Counted from the first letter of the stretch, positions 1 to 7,312 are shown. The stretch: DNA of 12,530 bases from SHLQ01 sp964445255 (GCA_964445255.1 CAYUKM010000084.1:1-12530); one strand, 5' to 3'. Program-made: numbers and translations. The notes: generated by a model not told the origin, from the sequence alone.

Positions 1-1343
1 ACGCCGAACAGCCCGCGCCCGACGAAGTCGGTTTGCGCATTGGCGATGTCAGATACCCGCAAGAATTCGGTGATCCCGATGATCGAGAGCAGCGAGGTGT
101 CCTTGAACAAAGCGATGAACTGACCAACCATGGCCGGAATCACTGCTCGAAGTGCTTGTGGCAGGACGATGAGGCGCTGCACGTTGAACGCCGACATTCC
201 GCCAGCCTGAGCTGCTTCGGTCTGTCCCTTCGGGACCGCCTGCAAACCGCCCCGAACAATCTCAGCGATGTAGGCCGAGCTGAACATCGTGATCACGATG
301 ATGGCGAGGGTGAGGTCAGCGGGTCGAGGGAGATCGACCGGGAGGAACAGCGGCAGCAGTAGACCTGATGCAAGAAGCAGCGAGATTAGCGGCACGCCGC
401 GAACGAACTCGATGAAGATGACCGAAGCGGTCTTGAGCACCGGCAGGTCCGACCGACGTGCCAGCGCCAAGAGGATGCCAAAGGGCATCCCTGTGGTGAT
501 ACCGACGACCGCGGTGAACAGTGTGATGTGAATGCCGCCCCAGTCCTCCCAACCGAACCCTTCGTATCCGATCGAGCGAACCACGAACCAAACGACGAGC
601 CCAACAATTACCGCTGGCCCGAGGTTGACCGCCATGCTCGCCAGTCCAGAGGCAACATTGCGCCGCGACAACTCAGCGGAGACCCACGCGAAGGCGATCA
701 GACCGAGCACGGCGCCGCCAAAGTTCGACGTGCCGGCGATAACCAAGACGGACAGGACGAGCAGTGTCGTACCGATGTATGCGATCTGACGCCGGATCGG
801 GGTTGGCAACCTCCAGCCGATTTCACGCCCGATAATCGGGATGACAAATGCGACAGCGAGGCCGATGTAAGGCGGTGCCGTCCGAGCGAAGCTGACGAAG
901 AACAACATGACGGCAATCACCGCCCAGAAACGCTTCACGAAGCTTGCGAAGGATTCCTTCTCCGTTGGGAGCTCCTGGGTGATGGCCAGTTCATGAGCCG
1001 ATCGTGAGAGCGCTCCGGTCGTCAAGCTGACCGCGAACAGGAATACGAAGCCCGATGCCCAAAGACGCCAGAGTTCTTCACGGGGGAACCGGCCAACCAT
1101 GAAGTTCGCAACGTTGACTCGCAATATCTCGTAGTCGTTGTTGAGTAGCCAACGGATGGCAAAGAACCCCAACAGGAGCGCAAGCCCACCGACAACCAAA
1201 GTAACGAGCGAATTGAACGGCGAGGAGAAGAGGTTCTTCTTGACCCACTCCCCTGGCGGGAGCTTCTGGCTCGGCGGCGCATCCGGGTCGTCAAGACCAT
1301 CGACTACTCGTGAGAGGTCGGTCGCAATATTTCCACCGGTCAT
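1..1343 (-). CDS. aapM: General L-amino-acid ABC transporter permease AapM (3' end cut by window edge)
   Basis: Inner-membrane permease of the general L-amino-acid ABC importer (AapJQMP, HAAT family); it pairs with AapQ to form the channel. The minus-strand frame is open without a stop from the ATG at 1343 to the left edge, giving 447 visible residues; roughly 35-40 residues are expected to be missing. Residues 1-45 are hydrophilic. Hydrophobic segments follow near 46-67, 96-112, 139-175, 187-204, 211-225 and 240-257, and then the conserved permease core. The EAA loop is clear at about 376-396 (EAAQAGG, then IVLPQA), where the ATPase docks. The long N-terminal membrane region is normal for AapQ/AapM and distinguishes them from ~220-residue HisM-type permeases. 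AGGGAGG at 1350-1356 lies inside the end of aapQ, and aapM starts 3 nt after the aapQ stop, so the two are co-translated. The ATPase gene aapP is expected just outside the window. Identity is confident; substrate range is inferred from the family. Confidence 0.93.
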   Translation of the reverse strand, partial: MTGGNIATDLSRVVDGLDDPDAPPSQKLPPGEWVKKNLFSSPFNSLVTLVVGGLALLLGFFAIRWLLNNDYEILRVNVANFMVGRFPREELWRLWASGFVFLFAVSLTTGALSRSAHELAITQELPTEKESFASFVKRFWAVIAVMLFFVSFARTAPPYIGLAVAFVIPIIGREIGWRLPTPIRRQIAYIGTTLLVLSVLVIAGTSNFGGAVLGLIAFAWVSAELSRRNVASGLASMAVNLGPAVIVGLVVWFVVRSIGYEGFGWEDWGGIHITLFTAVVGITTGMPFGILLALARRSDLPVLKTASVIFIEFVRGVPLISLLLASGLLLPLFLPVDLPRPADLTLAIIVITMFSSAYIAEIVRGGLQAVPKGQTEAAQAGGMSAFNVQRLIVLPQALRAVIPAMVGQFIALFKDTSLLSIIGITEFLRVSDIANAQTDFVGRGLFG

Positions 1344-1346
1344 GAT

Positions 1347-2624
1347 CTACCTCCCTACCAGTTGCAGTCGCCGGTTGATCACATTGCCAACCGCCGAAAG
1401 CACCAGTGATACCGCTAGATAAAGCAACGCCAGGATCAACAACAACTGTGGTGCAGGCTGGGACTGACCGAAGAGGTTCTGAATGGCTGCGGTGGTTTCG
1501 GTGAAACCGATCGGCAACGCTAGTGAGCTGTTCTTGGCGAAGTTCAGCATCTGACTGATGAGCGGAGGGAACGCCACTCGGAAGGCCTGAGGAAGAATCA
1601 CGAAGCGGTACTTCTGCACGGTTGAAAGCGCCAGCGCGTTGCCTGCCTCTTCCTGACCTTTATGGACCGCGAGGATCGACCCTCGGACGATCTCAGAGAT
1701 GTGGGTCGAGGTGTAGATCACAAGGGCGAAGGTGAGCGCGGCGTAGGGCATCTGCATGCGGATGCCGTCGGTTATCACGCGGCCTCGGTCGTCAATGGTC
1801 GGGATCGAGATGGTTGCCGGGGTTCCGAGGGCGAAGTACGAAACGGCAACGATGCCCACAAATGTGCCGAGGCCCCACAGCGTGCGCCGATGTGGTGTAC
1901 CAGTCTTGTTGAATAGCTGCGTTCGCCAGATTCCAACGATGATGGCGGCGATCACGGCGATGAGAATCAGCCATACGAAGAGGGTAAAGTTTCCGTCGCC
2001 TGTGCGTTTAAAGGAGGGGAAGGCGAAGCGGGCATTGTTGAACACGAACCAGTCAAAGGGTGTCCACGACTCTTGAGAGCGTGGGAATTGCAAGAACACG
2101 GCAGCCCACAAGAAGACGATCACCACGAGGGGCGGGATGTTGCGGAAGAACTCGACGAAGGCGGTCGCGAGCTTGCGCAGGATCCAGTTATCGGAGAATC
2201 GGGAGATACCGACCAGCGTTCCAAGGATCATCGCCAGAGGGATACCGATCGCGATGACTCGCAACGTATTCAGGAAAGCCTGCGTGATGGCCTCGGAGAC
2301 GGTGTCGCCAGCATCGAGCGGGTTGTCCGCAATGGTGATGTTGCCTGGCTGATCGAGGAAGTCGAAGGAAAGTTCAAGCCCGAGCAGCTCGGTGCGCGCC
2401 CGAAAGTTGCCCCACAGGTACCACAGGAGCAGTCCAATCAAGCCGAGAACGACAGCCTGAGCAGCGATGCCGATCGCACCAACATCGCGCCACAGAACAG
2501 CACTGTCGTCACGGGCAGCCCTCGTACGAAATAGCTGAAACGTGTCGAAGACCAACCGGCCAACCGTGTAGACGACGGCTGCTATCAGGAATAGCGCCAG
2601 CGCCCATAGAAGAACAGTAATCAT
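1347..2624 (-). CDS. aapQ: General L-amino-acid ABC transporter permease AapQ
   Basis: Partner permease of AapM in the AapJQMP importer. I choose the ATG at 2624 (425 aa) because GGAGGG lies 5-7 nt upstream; the in-frame GTG at 2645 would add seven residues without a ribosome binding site. A first membrane segment covers about residues 2-24 and a second follows near 46-70. Next comes an extracytoplasmic stretch, LELSFDFLDQPGNI, characteristic of the family, and then the permease core that includes FVEFFRNIPPLVVIVFLWA. The EAA loop begins near residue 325 (EEAGNALALS...ILPQAFR). The C-terminus, NRRLQLVGR, resembles other AapQ proteins. The gene lies downstream of aapJ across a 131-nt gap containing a 13-bp hairpin, and 3 nt upstream of aapM. 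Length and motifs fit the family, and no defect is visible. Confidence 0.93.
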   Translation of the reverse strand: MITVLLWALALFLIAAVVYTVGRLVFDTFQLFRTRAARDDSAVLWRDVGAIGIAAQAVVLGLIGLLLWYLWGNFRARTELLGLELSFDFLDQPGNITIADNPLDAGDTVSEAITQAFLNTLRVIAIGIPLAMILGTLVGISRFSDNWILRKLATAFVEFFRNIPPLVVIVFLWAAVFLQFPRSQESWTPFDWFVFNNARFAFPSFKRTGDGNFTLFVWLILIAVIAAIIVGIWRTQLFNKTGTPHRRTLWGLGTFVGIVAVSYFALGTPATISIPTIDDRGRVITDGIRMQMPYAALTFALVIYTSTHISEIVRGSILAVHKGQEEAGNALALSTVQKYRFVILPQAFRVAFPPLISQMLNFAKNSSLALPIGFTETTAAIQNLFGQSQPAPQLLLILALLYLAVSLVLSAVGNVINRRLQLVGR

Positions 2625-2673
2625 AGAGGCCCTCCGAAGCACCACGTTGTGCCAGCCAGGTCGATTAACGGTA

Positions 2674-2710
2674 GAAGGGGCCGAGTTGGTGAGTCCGACT
2701 CGGCCCCTTC
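2674..2710 (-). terminator. Strong intercistronic stem-loop between aapJ and aapQ (attenuator or mRNA-processing hairpin)
   Basis: A perfect 13-bp inverted repeat: arms 2674-2686 (GAAGGGGCCGAGT) and 2698-2710, with an 11-nt loop, extendable by a G-U pair. It lies 46 nt after the aapJ stop and about 50 nt before the aapQ start. Neither strand has a convincing U-tract next to it, so it is not a classic intrinsic terminator. In binding-protein ABC operons such hairpins commonly protect the 3' end of the binding-protein message or cause partial termination, so that the binding protein is made in excess over the permeases. That role is inferred. Confidence 0.7.
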
Positions 2711-2755
2711 GTAAAGCACTACTTCATCTGTTTGTCACAGAAAAGTGGTTACTTC

Positions 2756-3925
2756 TTAGCGGAATGGCGGCACGTAGTGCAGGCCACCGTTCAGCCAGAT
2801 GTCGTTCGGGCCACCCTCGGTTGCAAGACCGATTGGGTTGAGGTTGCGGTCGAAGATCTCGCCGTAGTTACCGACCTGAGAGACGATCTGCCAAGCGAAG
2901 TCTGGAGGAAGGCCAAGGCCAACTTCAGCAATAGCTTCGTTTCCGTCGTCATCTTCGATTGGAAGACCGAGGAAGCGACGGATGTTCGAGTCTTCAGAGT
3001 CCATGAAGCTTTCGATGTTCTCTGAGGTGATTCCGAACTCCCATGCCTGAACGGTTGCCATGGTTGCCCAGTTGACAACCTGTGCCCACTCGGTGTCGCC
3101 GTCAGCAACCACTGGGCCGAGAGGCTCCTTCGAGATGATGGTCGGAAGGATCGTGAGGTCCTCGTCGATACCGGCAGCGAAGGCTGCAAGCTGGGAAGCA
3201 TCCGAGGTCCAAACCTCGCACTGACCTGCCTGGAAGGCTGGGTTCAACTCATCGTTCGACTCGAACTCAACAGCGGTGAACGGAACTCCCGCATCACCGA
3301 GGAACGAGTTCAGGTTGAGAAGCGTCGTGGTACCGGTAAGTACACAAATCGATGCGTCTGCCATGTCTTCGATGGTCGAAATGCCACTGTCGGAGCGGAC
3401 CATGAAGCCCTGGCCGTCAAAGAAGGTGGTGTACAGGAAGTTTGCCTGCTCAGCACCGTCACGAGATGCGGTCCAGGTGGTGTTACGGATGAGAATGTCG
3501 ATCTCACCGCTCTGCAGGGTCGGGAAGCGCTGCGCTGCAACGAGAGGGGTTACCTCTACAGCAGATGCATCGCCAAGAACCGCTGCAGCAACAACGCCGC
3601 AGAAGTCGATGTCGAAGCCGCTGAACCCGCCGTCAGCATCGACGATGCCGAAGCCAGGCAGGGTGTCATTACCACCGCACTGCAGAACGCCAGCTGCTTG
3701 GACAGCAGCAAGCGTGCCACCCTGAGCAACGTCTACGTCCTCGGCGCCGCCGTCATCGCCGGAGTCTCCACCGTCGCCCGAGTCGGCGTCGCCCGAGTCG
3801 GCTTCTGTATCTGCGTCTCCGCCCGCATTGTCGCCCGCAGAATCATCGCTTCCACCGCAAGCTGCGGCGATGAGCGAGATAGCGAACAGCAACGCCAAAA
3901 GGCGGACCAGTTTCGTGTTTCTCAT
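2756..3925 (-). CDS. aapJ: General L-amino-acid-binding lipoprotein AapJ
   Basis: Solute-binding protein that captures amino acids outside the membrane and delivers them to AapQM. The ATG at 3925 (389 aa) is preferred: GGAGGG lies 10 nt upstream, and the protein then starts with a proper lipoprotein signal, MRNTKLVRLLALLFAISLIAAAC, with the lipid-attached cysteine at residue 23. An upstream in-frame GTG at 3967 would put 14 odd residues before the signal and is rejected. Residues 24-68 form an Asp/Gly/Ser-rich linker, typical of actinobacterial lipoproteins. The SBP_bac_3 domain follows, with GFGIVDADGG, GFDIDFCGVVAAA and the RNTTWTASRD region (about 147-156) that in this family contributes to gripping the ligand. 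The C-terminus GGLHYVPPFR is a near match to the AapJ ending. First gene of the operon. Anchoring by a lipid suits a monoderm cell. Confidence 0.94.
   Translation of the reverse strand: MRNTKLVRLLALLFAISLIAAACGGSDDSAGDNAGGDADTEADSGDADSGDGGDSGDDGGAEDVDVAQGGTLAAVQAAGVLQCGGNDTLPGFGIVDADGGFSGFDIDFCGVVAAAVLGDASAVEVTPLVAAQRFPTLQSGEIDILIRNTTWTASRDGAEQANFLYTTFFDGQGFMVRSDSGISTIEDMADASICVLTGTTTLLNLNSFLGDAGVPFTAVEFESNDELNPAFQAGQCEVWTSDASQLAAFAAGIDEDLTILPTIISKEPLGPVVADGDTEWAQVVNWATMATVQAWEFGITSENIESFMDSEDSNIRRFLGLPIEDDDGNEAIAEVGLGLPPDFAWQIVSQVGNYGEIFDRNLNPIGLATEGGPNDIWLNGGLHYVPPFR
3773..3802. repeat. Perfect 15-bp tandem duplication in the AapJ linker
   Basis: GTCGCCCGAGTCGGC occurs twice head to tail (3773-3787 and 3788-3802). 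On the minus strand it encodes Ala-Asp-Ser-Gly-Asp twice, residues 42-51 of AapJ. It is an in-frame repeat within the flexible acidic spacer between the lipid anchor and the binding domain, and probably varies in length by slippage. Confidence 0.9.
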
Positions 3926-3948
3926 TTTCGGATTCCCTCCGTAGTCAC

Positions 3949-3968
3949 TGTGGACGTCAACGTCCACA
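3949..3968. promoter_or_regulatory. Perfect 20-bp dyad in the aapJ leader, candidate operator
   Basis: TGTGGACGTCAACGTCCACA is a perfect inverted repeat: two 9-bp arms with a 2-bp centre. It sits 23 nt upstream of the aapJ start, just beyond the Shine-Dalgarno sequence, and just downstream of the predicted start of transcription. The spacer is too short for an unstrained full RNA hairpin (8 bp with a 4-nt loop is possible), so a dimeric repressor site is the simpler reading. The regulator is unknown. Confidence 0.55.
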
Positions 3969-3980
3969 ACAGGTGTGCGT

Positions 3981-4010
3981 AATGTATGCGCGCTCTCGCA
4001 TGGAAGTCAT
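3981..4010 (-). promoter_or_regulatory. Putative aapJQM(P) promoter
   Basis: On the minus strand ATGACT (4010-4005) and TACATT (3986-3981) are separated by 18 bp, resembling -35 and -10 boxes of the housekeeping sigma factor (4 of 6 matches each). Transcription would begin near 3973, placing the 20-bp dyad at about +5 to +24. Spacing is good but the matches are only moderate. Confidence 0.4.
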
Positions 4011-4130
4011 TTCGGGCGTGAAATTGTTCACATCACCACAAAGGAAGTGAAGTCAAAACGGTCCATCACACGGACTTACAAGCGTGTAGGAGGGACTTCT
4101 TCGCACCTCGCAGCACGATCGCTTGGTTGG

Positions 4131-4136
4131 TACGGT
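4131..4136 (+). promoter_or_regulatory. -10-like box for leaderless upp transcription
   Basis: TACGGT fits the actinobacterial TAnnnT -10 pattern and ends 7 nt before the upp ATG, so transcription would begin at or next to the A of the start codon. upp has no Shine-Dalgarno at proper spacing. No good -35 is visible. Confidence 0.45.
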
Positions 4137-4143
4137 CAAGGCG

Positions 4144-4767
4144 ATGACCGCGCATATCGTCAAGCACGCTTTAGTTTCTGAACGGCTCGCGAACCTTCGT
4201 ACCACCACCACCGAACGTCCAGACTTTCGTCGAAATCTCAAGGAGCTCTCCACATTTGTCCTCTTCGACGCCCTCCGCGAACTCACTCTGACGCCTATTG
4301 ACATCGACACCCCTCTCGAACCGACGACCGGCCACCAAGTCGCGAACCCGCCGCTTCTGATTCCCGTGATGCGCGCCGGGCTCGGGATGCTCGACGCAGC
4401 GCTCGAATTACTCCCGACTGCCCGTGTGGGCTTCATTGGTTTGAAACGTGACGAAACCACACTTTTGCCCCACGCATACGCAAATACGGTTCCTGACAAT
4501 CTCGATGGCAAGGCGTGCCTCGTTCTCGATCCCATGCTGGCCACTGGGGGCTCTCTCGCCCATACCTGTGAGCTGCTCTATGCCGCCAACGCAGGGACGG
4601 TGACCGTTGCATGTGTCCTCGCTAGCCCGGAGGGAATTGACCTCATGGCAGCTCAGTATCCAGACGTCGATATCTGGACCGCGGCGGTCGATGAATCCTT
4701 GAACGAGGTGGGCTTCATTCGCCCCGGTCTCGGCGACGCCGGCGACCGTCAATTCGGATTGTCGTAG
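4144..4767 (+). CDS. upp: Uracil phosphoribosyltransferase
   Basis: Cytoplasmic pyrimidine-salvage enzyme that joins uracil to PRPP to give UMP and pyrophosphate. The 207-residue protein has the usual family length. The start MTAHIVKHALV aligns with the classic Upp start (VKHPLV), so I take the ATG at 4144 rather than the TTG at 4123. Diagnostic features are RAGLGM at 77-82, the PRPP-binding loop LDPMLATGGS at 128-137, SPEGI near 161-165, and the uracil-contacting C-terminal motif GFIRPGLGDAGDR ending near 202. There is no Shine-Dalgarno at correct spacing; a TACGGT box 7 nt upstream suggests a leaderless message. It is divergent from aapJ, and the next gene begins 2 nt after its stop. It is intact. 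Confidence 0.97.
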   Translation: MTAHIVKHALVSERLANLRTTTTERPDFRRNLKELSTFVLFDALRELTLTPIDIDTPLEPTTGHQVANPPLLIPVMRAGLGMLDAALELLPTARVGFIGLKRDETTLLPHAYANTVPDNLDGKACLVLDPMLATGGSLAHTCELLYAANAGTVTVACVLASPEGIDLMAAQYPDVDIWTAAVDESLNEVGFIRPGLGDAGDRQFGLS

Positions 4768-4769
4768 GA

Positions 4770-5345
4770 ATGCTCGACCACGTCTTCGCCGACGCGATCG
4801 GCGCGCTACGAACAGCTCTTGAACAAGCGATGCTCGAACGCAAAGCGATCGAGGAGCGGTTCACCACAGACGCACTCCTCGGCGACACCCGTTGGGAAAC
4901 CTCCTACAGCATCCCCGGCGAAGGAGACCCGCCTCGCGTGCAATCCGACATCACCTTGTTGTGGCCCACCTGGTCGCAAACCGCCTACCGGAGATGGTTC
5001 CTGACCGGTGACCTCTCAGCGGTACCAACCATCGACGCGGAAGTTGTTGTGCGGGCACAAGGGCTCGACGATCTACCCGACCTCGCTCAGGTAGCGGCCG
5101 CGCTCCCAGAGGAATCACCGGAGATGGGCTCCGATCGACTCGCGCGGATCCCCGGGGCCACTCTCGAGACCATCCACGATCGCGACCTGCAGCCATCGAC
5201 CTACGCGGTCGAGTTCGCCTACTCGGGCAGCTTCAGCCTCGGAGCCGACGTCCTCGCAGACGGCAACCTCCTCGACGAAATCTTCTCCGCAGCCGGAGTC
5301 TGGATCTCCGGCCTCCTGATCGCCCTCTCCGACCGCGTGGGATGA
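4770..5345 (+). CDS. Hypothetical protein translationally coupled to upp
   Basis: A 191-residue protein I do not recognise. It starts 2 nt after the upp stop (TAG-GA-ATG) and has no well-spaced ribosome binding site of its own, so it is probably made by translational coupling from the upp message. No signal peptide, cysteines or clear membrane anchor is visible. Residues 1-35 look like an amphipathic helix. Residues 40-100 have the alternating pattern of beta-strands with aromatic residues (LLWPTW, YRRWFL). The centre is acidic and Pro-rich (ALPEESPEMG). The last 30 residues are helical and hydrophobic (ISGLLIALSD), perhaps a packing helix. GC-rich codon use matches its neighbours, which argues for a real gene. 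Co-expression hints at a link to uracil or nucleotide salvage, but no function can be assigned from sequence. Confidence 0.75.
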   Translation: MLDHVFADAIGALRTALEQAMLERKAIEERFTTDALLGDTRWETSYSIPGEGDPPRVQSDITLLWPTWSQTAYRRWFLTGDLSAVPTIDAEVVVRAQGLDDLPDLAQVAAALPEESPEMGSDRLARIPGATLETIHDRDLQPSTYAVEFAYSGSFSLGADVLADGNLLDEIFSAAGVWISGLLIALSDRVG

Positions 5346-5353
5346 AGCCCTTA

Positions 5354-5386
5354 GCCGTCAAGCTCCTCCGTCGCGACTTTGACGGC
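5354..5386. terminator. Weak stem-loop between convergent genes, possible bidirectional terminator
   Basis: Arms GCCGTCAA (5354-5361) and TTGACGGC (5379-5386) form an 8-bp perfect stem with a 17-nt loop, in the 53-nt gap between two convergent genes. The position suits a shared terminator, but the loop is long and no U-tract follows on either strand. Confidence 0.3.
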
Positions 5387-5398
5387 ACGGGGCACTGC

Positions 5399-6229
5399 TC
5401 AGAGGCCTCTCGTTATTTCGGGCAGGTCGTCATACTGGGCATCGCGCTTTTCTAGGCGGGCGCCGAAGGACTCGATGAGATCGGTTGGTTGGAACATGCC
5501 GGTTTGCCAGGTGGCCATGTAGCGAAGCGAGTCCTCAACGGAATGATCGCGGGTGTAGTTGATCATTTCTTTGGTGCCATGAACCGCTAGAGGGCTGCGC
5601 GAGGCAATTCGTTCGGCGATCGACATGACGGCGTCGAGCATCGCTGGCTGGTCTGCGTATACCTCGTTCACGAGACCGACTTCTTTGGCTCTGCTCGCTG
5701 GCATCCGTTCGCCGGTGTAGGCCATCTCGCGAACGACACCCTCAGGGATCAACTTCGGAAGGCGTTGCAGCGTTCCGACATCTGCGGTCATCCCGATGTT
5801 GATCTCCTCGATGCAGAACCATGCATCCTCGGTCGCATATCGACAATCCGCAGCCGTCACCATGTCCACAGCGCCGCCCACTACCCCACCTTGCACCGCA
5901 GCGAGAACAGGCATGCGAGCACGTTCGAAGGCGGTGAAGGTGTCCTGCAAATGGAGCACCTGGTAGCGGAAGTTCGCTCGGGCTCGACCAAGTTCGACAT
6001 CGTCGCCGTCTTCGAGACTCCCGTCGGTGAAGACGCTGATATCCATGCCCGCGCTGAAGTGCTTCCCGGTGGACGACACCACGATCACACGCGACGTTCC
6101 GCGGTCGCTGATCTCGTCGACGATCGTCGGCAAGTCCCGCCAGAACTCGGGAGTCATCGTGTTGAACTCATCGGGCCGGTTCAAAACGATGTGTGCGATG
6201 TGACCAGATTCGGTGACGTCAAATGTCAT
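5399..6229 (-). CDS. Delta(3,5)-delta(2,4)-dienoyl-CoA isomerase (ECH1-like, crotonase superfamily)
   Basis: Crotonase-fold enzyme, here assigned as an ECH1-type dienoyl-CoA isomerase, which shifts conjugated double bonds during beta-oxidation of unsaturated fatty acids. The ATG at 6229 gives 276 aa. The oxyanion-hole regions HFSAGMD (57-63) and GGVVGGAVD (114-122) are present. ECH1's three catalytic acids are all conserved with exact spacing: D122, E142 and D150, in GAVDMVTAADCRY, CIEEIN and TADVGTLQRLPK. The later stretch YTRDHSVEDSLRYMATWQTGMFQ also follows ECH1 closely. Simple enoyl-CoA hydratases lack this Asp. An in-frame GTG at 6256 abuts the preceding stop and would add nine residues. 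ATG 6229 is favoured because TACGTT ends 8 nt upstream, suggesting a leaderless start, and neither candidate has a Shine-Dalgarno. It follows the kinase gene at 27 nt. The fold is certain, the exact reaction probable. Confidence 0.87.
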   Translation of the reverse strand: MTFDVTESGHIAHIVLNRPDEFNTMTPEFWRDLPTIVDEISDRGTSRVIVVSSTGKHFSAGMDISVFTDGSLEDGDDVELGRARANFRYQVLHLQDTFTAFERARMPVLAAVQGGVVGGAVDMVTAADCRYATEDAWFCIEEINIGMTADVGTLQRLPKLIPEGVVREMAYTGERMPASRAKEVGLVNEVYADQPAMLDAVMSIAERIASRSPLAVHGTKEMINYTRDHSVEDSLRYMATWQTGMFQPTDLIESFGARLEKRDAQYDDLPEITRGL

Positions 6230-6237
6230 GAAAGGCA

Positions 6238-6243
6238 AACGTA
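6238..6243 (-). promoter_or_regulatory. -10-like box for the dienoyl-CoA isomerase gene
   Basis: On the minus strand TACGTT ends 8 nt before the ATG at 6229. This fits TAnnnT and a leaderless or near-leaderless start, and may give the isomerase its own transcript independent of the upstream kinase. No clear -35 is seen. Confidence 0.35.
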
Positions 6244-6256
6244 GTTGCCAGATCAC

Positions 6257-7234
6257 CTATGAGCGAGCGCAGAACTCGGACAGCTGCTGCATCGGACGGG
6301 CACCGATGTGGGTGATGATCTCGGCCGCAGCGCAGCTCCCCATCTGTCCAACCGTTGCCAGATCAGCCCCGGCGGCGAGGCCGGCAAGAACGCCAGCGGC
6401 GTACAAGTCGCCGGCGCCGGTGGTATCGACCCGTTTCTCGACCTCAACGACGGGAACCGCAATCACCTCGTTCGCAGTGACGATCGAGGATCCGTTACGA
6501 CCTTGAGTCACGCACACCGTCTCCGCGAGTTCGCGCAATTGGGGGACCGCGGCCTCGAACGACTCTGTGCCAAGCAAAGAGTGGACTTCATCCTCGTTGC
6601 CAAACACGAGGTCAACTCGATCGGCGATGAGCCCAAGCCATTCGTCTCGATGACGCTCGACGGCGAACGGATCGGAGAGCGTGAACGATGTCATTACACC
6701 GTTGTCGCGCGCCATGTCCATGGCGTCACGAATCGCTTGCTTGGCCTCTTCGAGATCCCACAGGTAGCCCTCGCTATACAGCACCTTTGCGCGAGCGACC
6801 AATGACTCGTCGATGTCCTCGGAGCAAAGCATGGAGCTCGCTCCCAGGAAGGTGTTCATGGTTCGCTCACCGTCTGGGGTGACTTGGATGAGGCACCGAG
6901 CAGTTGCTGGACCTGTGTGAGCCGGAGCGACGTCGTATCCCACTCCAGCGGCGCGAAGGTCATCGATGAAGACCTGTCCGAGCTCATCGTCGCGAACCTT
7001 GCCCAGGTATGCCGCACTTTGGCCAAACGATGCAACGCCCACCATCGTGTTTGCAGCTGACCCACCCGAGGCCTTCTGAGTATCGAGCATCAAGCTCGTC
7101 AGCTCTTCAGCGCGAGGCTCATCGATCAGGCTCATCGAGCCACGATTCAGATCGTGGGCCTCGATAAACGCGTCATCGACCTGACCGATGACGTCGACAA
7201 TGGCGTTACCAACTCCAACTACTTCTACCGACAC
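6257..7234 (-). CDS. PfkB-family kinase, probable adenosine kinase
   Basis: A ribokinase/PfkB-family sugar or nucleoside kinase of 325 aa. I chose the GTG at 7234 because GTGGAGGA sits at proper spacing and the protein then begins MSVEVVGVGNAIVDVIG, the usual start of this group; a longer frame to 7324 runs through the divergent promoter region. Visible motifs are GGSAANTM (57-64), the first PfkB signature, and DTTGAGD (270-276), the second, with D276 as catalytic base. LIQVTPDGERTMNTFLGA, EGYLWD, SFTLSDPF and the ending ITHIGARP are characteristic of bacterial proteins annotated as adenosine kinase (adenosine + ATP to AMP + ADP). That would make it a purine-salvage counterpart to the nearby upp. 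Another nucleoside or sugar substrate cannot be excluded. It is divergent from pepN and upstream of the isomerase. Confidence 0.88.
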   Translation of the reverse strand: MSVEVVGVGNAIVDVIGQVDDAFIEAHDLNRGSMSLIDEPRAEELTSLMLDTQKASGGSAANTMVGVASFGQSAAYLGKVRDDELGQVFIDDLRAAGVGYDVAPAHTGPATARCLIQVTPDGERTMNTFLGASSMLCSEDIDESLVARAKVLYSEGYLWDLEEAKQAIRDAMDMARDNGVMTSFTLSDPFAVERHRDEWLGLIADRVDLVFGNEDEVHSLLGTESFEAAVPQLRELAETVCVTQGRNGSSIVTANEVIAVPVVEVEKRVDTTGAGDLYAAGVLAGLAAGADLATVGQMGSCAAAEIITHIGARPMQQLSEFCARS

Positions 7235-7277
7235 TAGGTCCTCCACACCTGGAAACTCATCCAGGCAACGGGAGTCG

Positions 7278-7287
7278 ACGGTAGCAT
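7278..7287. promoter_or_regulatory. Overlapping divergent -10-like boxes between the PfkB kinase and pepN
   Basis: The 10-bp block ACGGTAGCAT contains TAGCAT on the plus strand (7282-7287, toward pepN) and TACCGT on the minus strand (7283-7278, toward the kinase), sharing the central TA. Both fit TAnnnT and lie in the 105-nt divergent intergenic region. This could be one symmetric bidirectional promoter. No strong -35 is seen on either side. Confidence 0.35.
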
Positions 7288-7299
7288 TCGCTCCTCTAG

Positions 7300-7312
7300 G
7301 CGCCAACGGCGC
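7300..7312 (+). promoter_or_regulatory. Small GC-rich inverted repeat in the pepN leader
   Basis: GCGCC-AAC-GGCGC, a 5-bp stem with a 3-nt loop, lies 27 nt upstream of the pepN ATG and just before its AAAGGAG ribosome binding site (about 7323-7329). It could be a leader hairpin or a protein site, or may have no role. Confidence 0.25.

Noticed and set aside
2073..2534. 153-aa plus-strand open frame opposite aapQ
   Set aside because: Low-complexity, charged shadow of the well-supported permease gene on the other strand, with no recognisable domain.
4018..4031. GTGAA-ATTG-TTCAC inverted repeat in the aapJ/upp intergenic region as an operator
   Set aside because: Arms of only 5 bp with no supporting second copy; too weak to call.
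4088..4094. AGGAGGG as a ribosome binding site for a short leader gene upstream of upp
   Set aside because: No ATG, GTG or TTG lies within usable distance; the first candidate is a TTG about 28 nt away. Probably a chance match.
5765..6244. 159-aa plus-strand open frame opposite the isomerase gene
   Set aside because: Antisense shadow of a gene with all catalytic residues conserved; no homology recognised.
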